The notes under the pieces were generated by a model, which did not search any database, was not told the origin of the DNA, and saw only the letters and a list, made by a program, of their open reading frames with translations. Positions 32,601-33,174 of a stretch of 33,174 nt of DNA are shown here, one piece after another. The stretch comes from Phoronis australis (taxonomy: Eukaryota > Phoronida > Phoronidae). The DNA lies in the NCBI GenBank assembly GCA_002633005.1, contig NMRA01000998.1, forward strand, positions 1 to 33,174, in the 5' to 3' direction. Positions within the stretch are counted from its first letter, which is position 1, and the number at the start of each line of letters is the position of its first letter. Made by a program: the position numbers and the translations under genes.

Positions 32601-33174
32601 GTTCAGACCTTTGAACCAGACAAAAGAGTTCACTGCTGTGGAGCTCATGGACCTATACTCTGTAAGTGTCGTCTTCTTCACCCCTTAAGTAATTTTATTC
32701 CTCCCAGAATTCCCCCGAGTACTACCATGAGATACGGACATGCGCAAAGCGAACCATTCCACGGACTTATCTTCTGGAGGAAGACGTGTTTTTCCTTTGG
32801 AAGGTTTTTTCGCGCAAGTTATACCGCGACCACGCTCAATTGCATAACTCTTTGCTACTGAGCATTTTCTTCTTATCCTATATAATCATCTTGGAAGTTT
32901 TTGGACGACCGAGCTCACCGACTCTGTGTGACTCGGCGGGCCACACCTTGCCCGGTTTTACCGGCGCAGAGCATTACGACTCTCTATTGGCCTCATCGTA
33001 TTTTCAGGCCTACCTGCTTTGGGGTTTCCGTGACCCGACACGGACCATGTGGAGTGTTTGATAGTTGTCCTATCCTCGTACGCTTAACCTCACCGACTCT
33101 GTGTGACTCGGCGGGCCACACCTTGCCCGGTTTTACCGGCGTTGAGCATTACGACTCTCTATTGGCCTCATCGT
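26562..33174 (+). CDS. FARSB: FARSB, phenylalanyl-tRNA synthetase beta subunit, 5' part (six exons)
   Basis: Coding exons: 26562-26619, 28331-28386, 28978-29132, 30433-30505, 31585-31700 and 32511-32661. They join in phase into 203 codons; the family is about 590, so two thirds lie beyond the window. The start [19 protein letters not shown], then [18 protein letters not shown] and [19 protein letters not shown] identify the beta subunit of the cytosolic alpha2-beta2 enzyme, which attaches phenylalanine to tRNA-Phe. Residues 1 to about 90 correspond to the N-terminal beta domain. [10 protein letters not shown] and [11 protein letters not shown] begin the B3/B4 region, tied in the family to editing. 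Nothing is broken. No further exon is recognisable from 32662 to 33174. Introns 1, 2, 4 and 5 carry structured repeats. CMSS1 lies divergently upstream. Confidence 0.96.
27426..27513 (+). repeat. ~80-nt microRNA-like hairpin in FARSB intron 1
   Basis: From 27430 the arms pair as AAAATGGCTG with CAGCCATTTT (10 bp), GAACCAGTT with AACTGGTTC (9 bp) and GAATAATG with CATTATTC (8 bp), around an 8-base loop CTAATGGC, with small internal loops between the blocks. Four more outer pairs (two of them G-U) extend it to 27426-27513. Size and bulged-stem shape resemble a pre-miRNA. A small MITE is an equal alternative. Confidence 0.7.
28331..28386 (+). CDS. FARSB: FARSB exon 2
   Basis: 56 bases after CCATTTCAG. 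The split Thr codon is completed and the peptide is [18 protein letters not shown], as in human as far as I recall. It ends in phase 0 at a perfect GTAAGTATG donor, which is also the first unit of a tandem array. Confidence 0.97.
28387..28730 (+). repeat. Tandem array of 5' splice-site units, FARSB intron 2
   Basis: 17 units of 18-21 bases begin at the very first intron base. The basic unit is GTAAGTATGAAGGAATAAAT plus A. Nine units carry the perfect donor word GTAAGTATG, three more carry variants (GTTAGTATG, GTAAGCGTG, GTAAGTGTA), and five have lost the GT. The first copy is the authentic exon 2 donor. Each full unit contains a TAA in the FARSB frame. On the minus strand the array reads as a heptapeptide repeat, which I regard as a shadow. 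Confidence 0.97.
28978..29132 (+). CDS. FARSB: FARSB exon 3
   Basis: 155 bases, acceptor CATTTGCAG, donor GTAAGA. A variable Lys/Glu/Ala segment is followed by the invariant [13 protein letters not shown] and GLQVFKE. Confidence 0.97.
29298..29537. mobile_element. 240-bp MITE-like element in FARSB intron 3
   Basis: The left end GGGTCTGTTTCTTGAAA and right end TTTCATGAAACGGACTCC are inverted copies, and the similarity continues inward for about 50 bases (TTTGGTC against GACCAAA). It has no frame. A related partial copy is at 7130-7235. I did not find a clear target-site duplication. Confidence 0.6.
30433..30505 (+). CDS. FARSB: FARSB exon 4
   Basis: 73 bases, acceptor GTTTGTTCAG, donor GTAGGT. 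Encodes [19 protein letters not shown], aligning without gaps to the KAPVYKRVMPDGKIQKL type block. It ends in phase 0. Confidence 0.93.
31398..31546. repeat. 27-bp minisatellite, 5.5 units, FARSB intron 4
   Basis: Units of 27 bases start at 31398, 31425, 31452, 31479, 31506 and 31533 (partial): GTTAGAAGAGTACGATATTA then CACCATT. With a length divisible by three, it reads LEEYDITPL on the plus strand and SNNGVISYS on the minus strand with no stops. The plus frame ends at a TAG whose AG is the exon 5 acceptor. Confidence 0.95.
31585..31700 (+). CDS. FARSB: FARSB exon 5
   Basis: 116 bases, acceptor TGTACTTATAG, donor GTGAGT. Encodes [20 protein letters not shown] and [12 protein letters not shown] second AG nine bases downstream (ATCTCAG) would remove three residues in frame. 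The first is preferred because the family alignment length then matches exactly. Confidence 0.96.
31741..31940. repeat. 25-bp tandem repeat with duplicated flank, FARSB intron 5
   Basis: The unit AATTTATTGTATTATGCTCA plus TAGTG occurs four times in a row. A leader TTAGTCACGGTGTAGTTGC at 31741 then recurs at 31864, followed by two more units. The whole block was therefore duplicated once. Confidence 0.93.
32511..32661 (+). CDS. FARSB: FARSB exon 6
   Basis: 151 bases, acceptor TTTTTTCGTAACAG, donor GTAAGT at 32662. Encodes [31 protein letters not shown] and ELMDLYS, all strongly conserved in FARSB. It ends in phase 0. Confidence 0.97.
32914..33174 (+). repeat. Direct repeat with 175-bp offset, running off the window
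   Basis: 32914-32999 and 33089-33174 are identical over 86 bases apart from two adjacent changes (GCGCAGAGC against GCGTTGAGC). The unit starts CTCACCGACTCTGTGTGACT and is more GC-rich than its surroundings. The second copy is cut by the window end, so more copies may follow. It lies in FARSB intron 6. The 91-codon frame across the first copy resembles nothing I know. Confidence 0.9.

Noticed and set aside
32786-33061. 91-codon plus-strand frame after FARSB exon 6
   Set aside because: It does not match the expected next part of FARSB, crosses a direct repeat, and resembles no family I know.

Overview
This is a window of animal nuclear DNA, most likely from a marine invertebrate. It is AT-rich and repeat-rich, holds three single-N draft gaps (2167, 6974, 21550), and its two certain genes are split by GT-AG introns with metazoan-conserved reading frames. 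I cannot name the species. A lancelet, hemichordate, echinoderm or similar lineage would fit, but that is inference.

Two conserved genes lie head to head in the right two thirds. On the minus strand, 24468 down to 14867, is a complete seven-exon gene for the Cms1/CMSS1 ribosome-biogenesis protein (263 codons before the stop, every junction in phase). On the plus strand, from 26562 to beyond the window, is the 5' third of FARSB, the beta subunit of cytosolic phenylalanyl-tRNA synthetase (six exons, 203 codons; catalytic part outside the window). Their start codons are 2.09 kb apart. Both act in the protein-synthesis machinery: one in small-subunit assembly, the other in tRNA charging. A shared promoter region is possible but not shown.

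The left 13 kb holds no gene I can recognise. It contains a 62-bp-arm palindrome (177-310), old dispersed repeats, short minisatellites, a MITE-like element with terminal inverted repeats (9920-10407), a CpG-rich patch with a YY1-type start motif (about 11.0-11.15 kb), two unassigned short reading frames, a tRNA-derived SINE (13.4 kb) and a triplet repeat (13.8 kb).

The introns hold the most unusual structure. FARSB intron 2 opens directly into 17 tandem units, most of which recreate the authentic 5' splice site. FARSB intron 1 has an 80-nt microRNA-like hairpin. FARSB introns 4 and 5 have 27-bp and 25-bp minisatellites. CMSS1 intron 1 has an indel-free 18 x 25-bp array with a 100-bp higher-order period. 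CMSS1 intron 2 has a four-unit mobile-type repeat whose units carry CTCF-like motifs. The window ends inside a direct repeat with 175-bp spacing.
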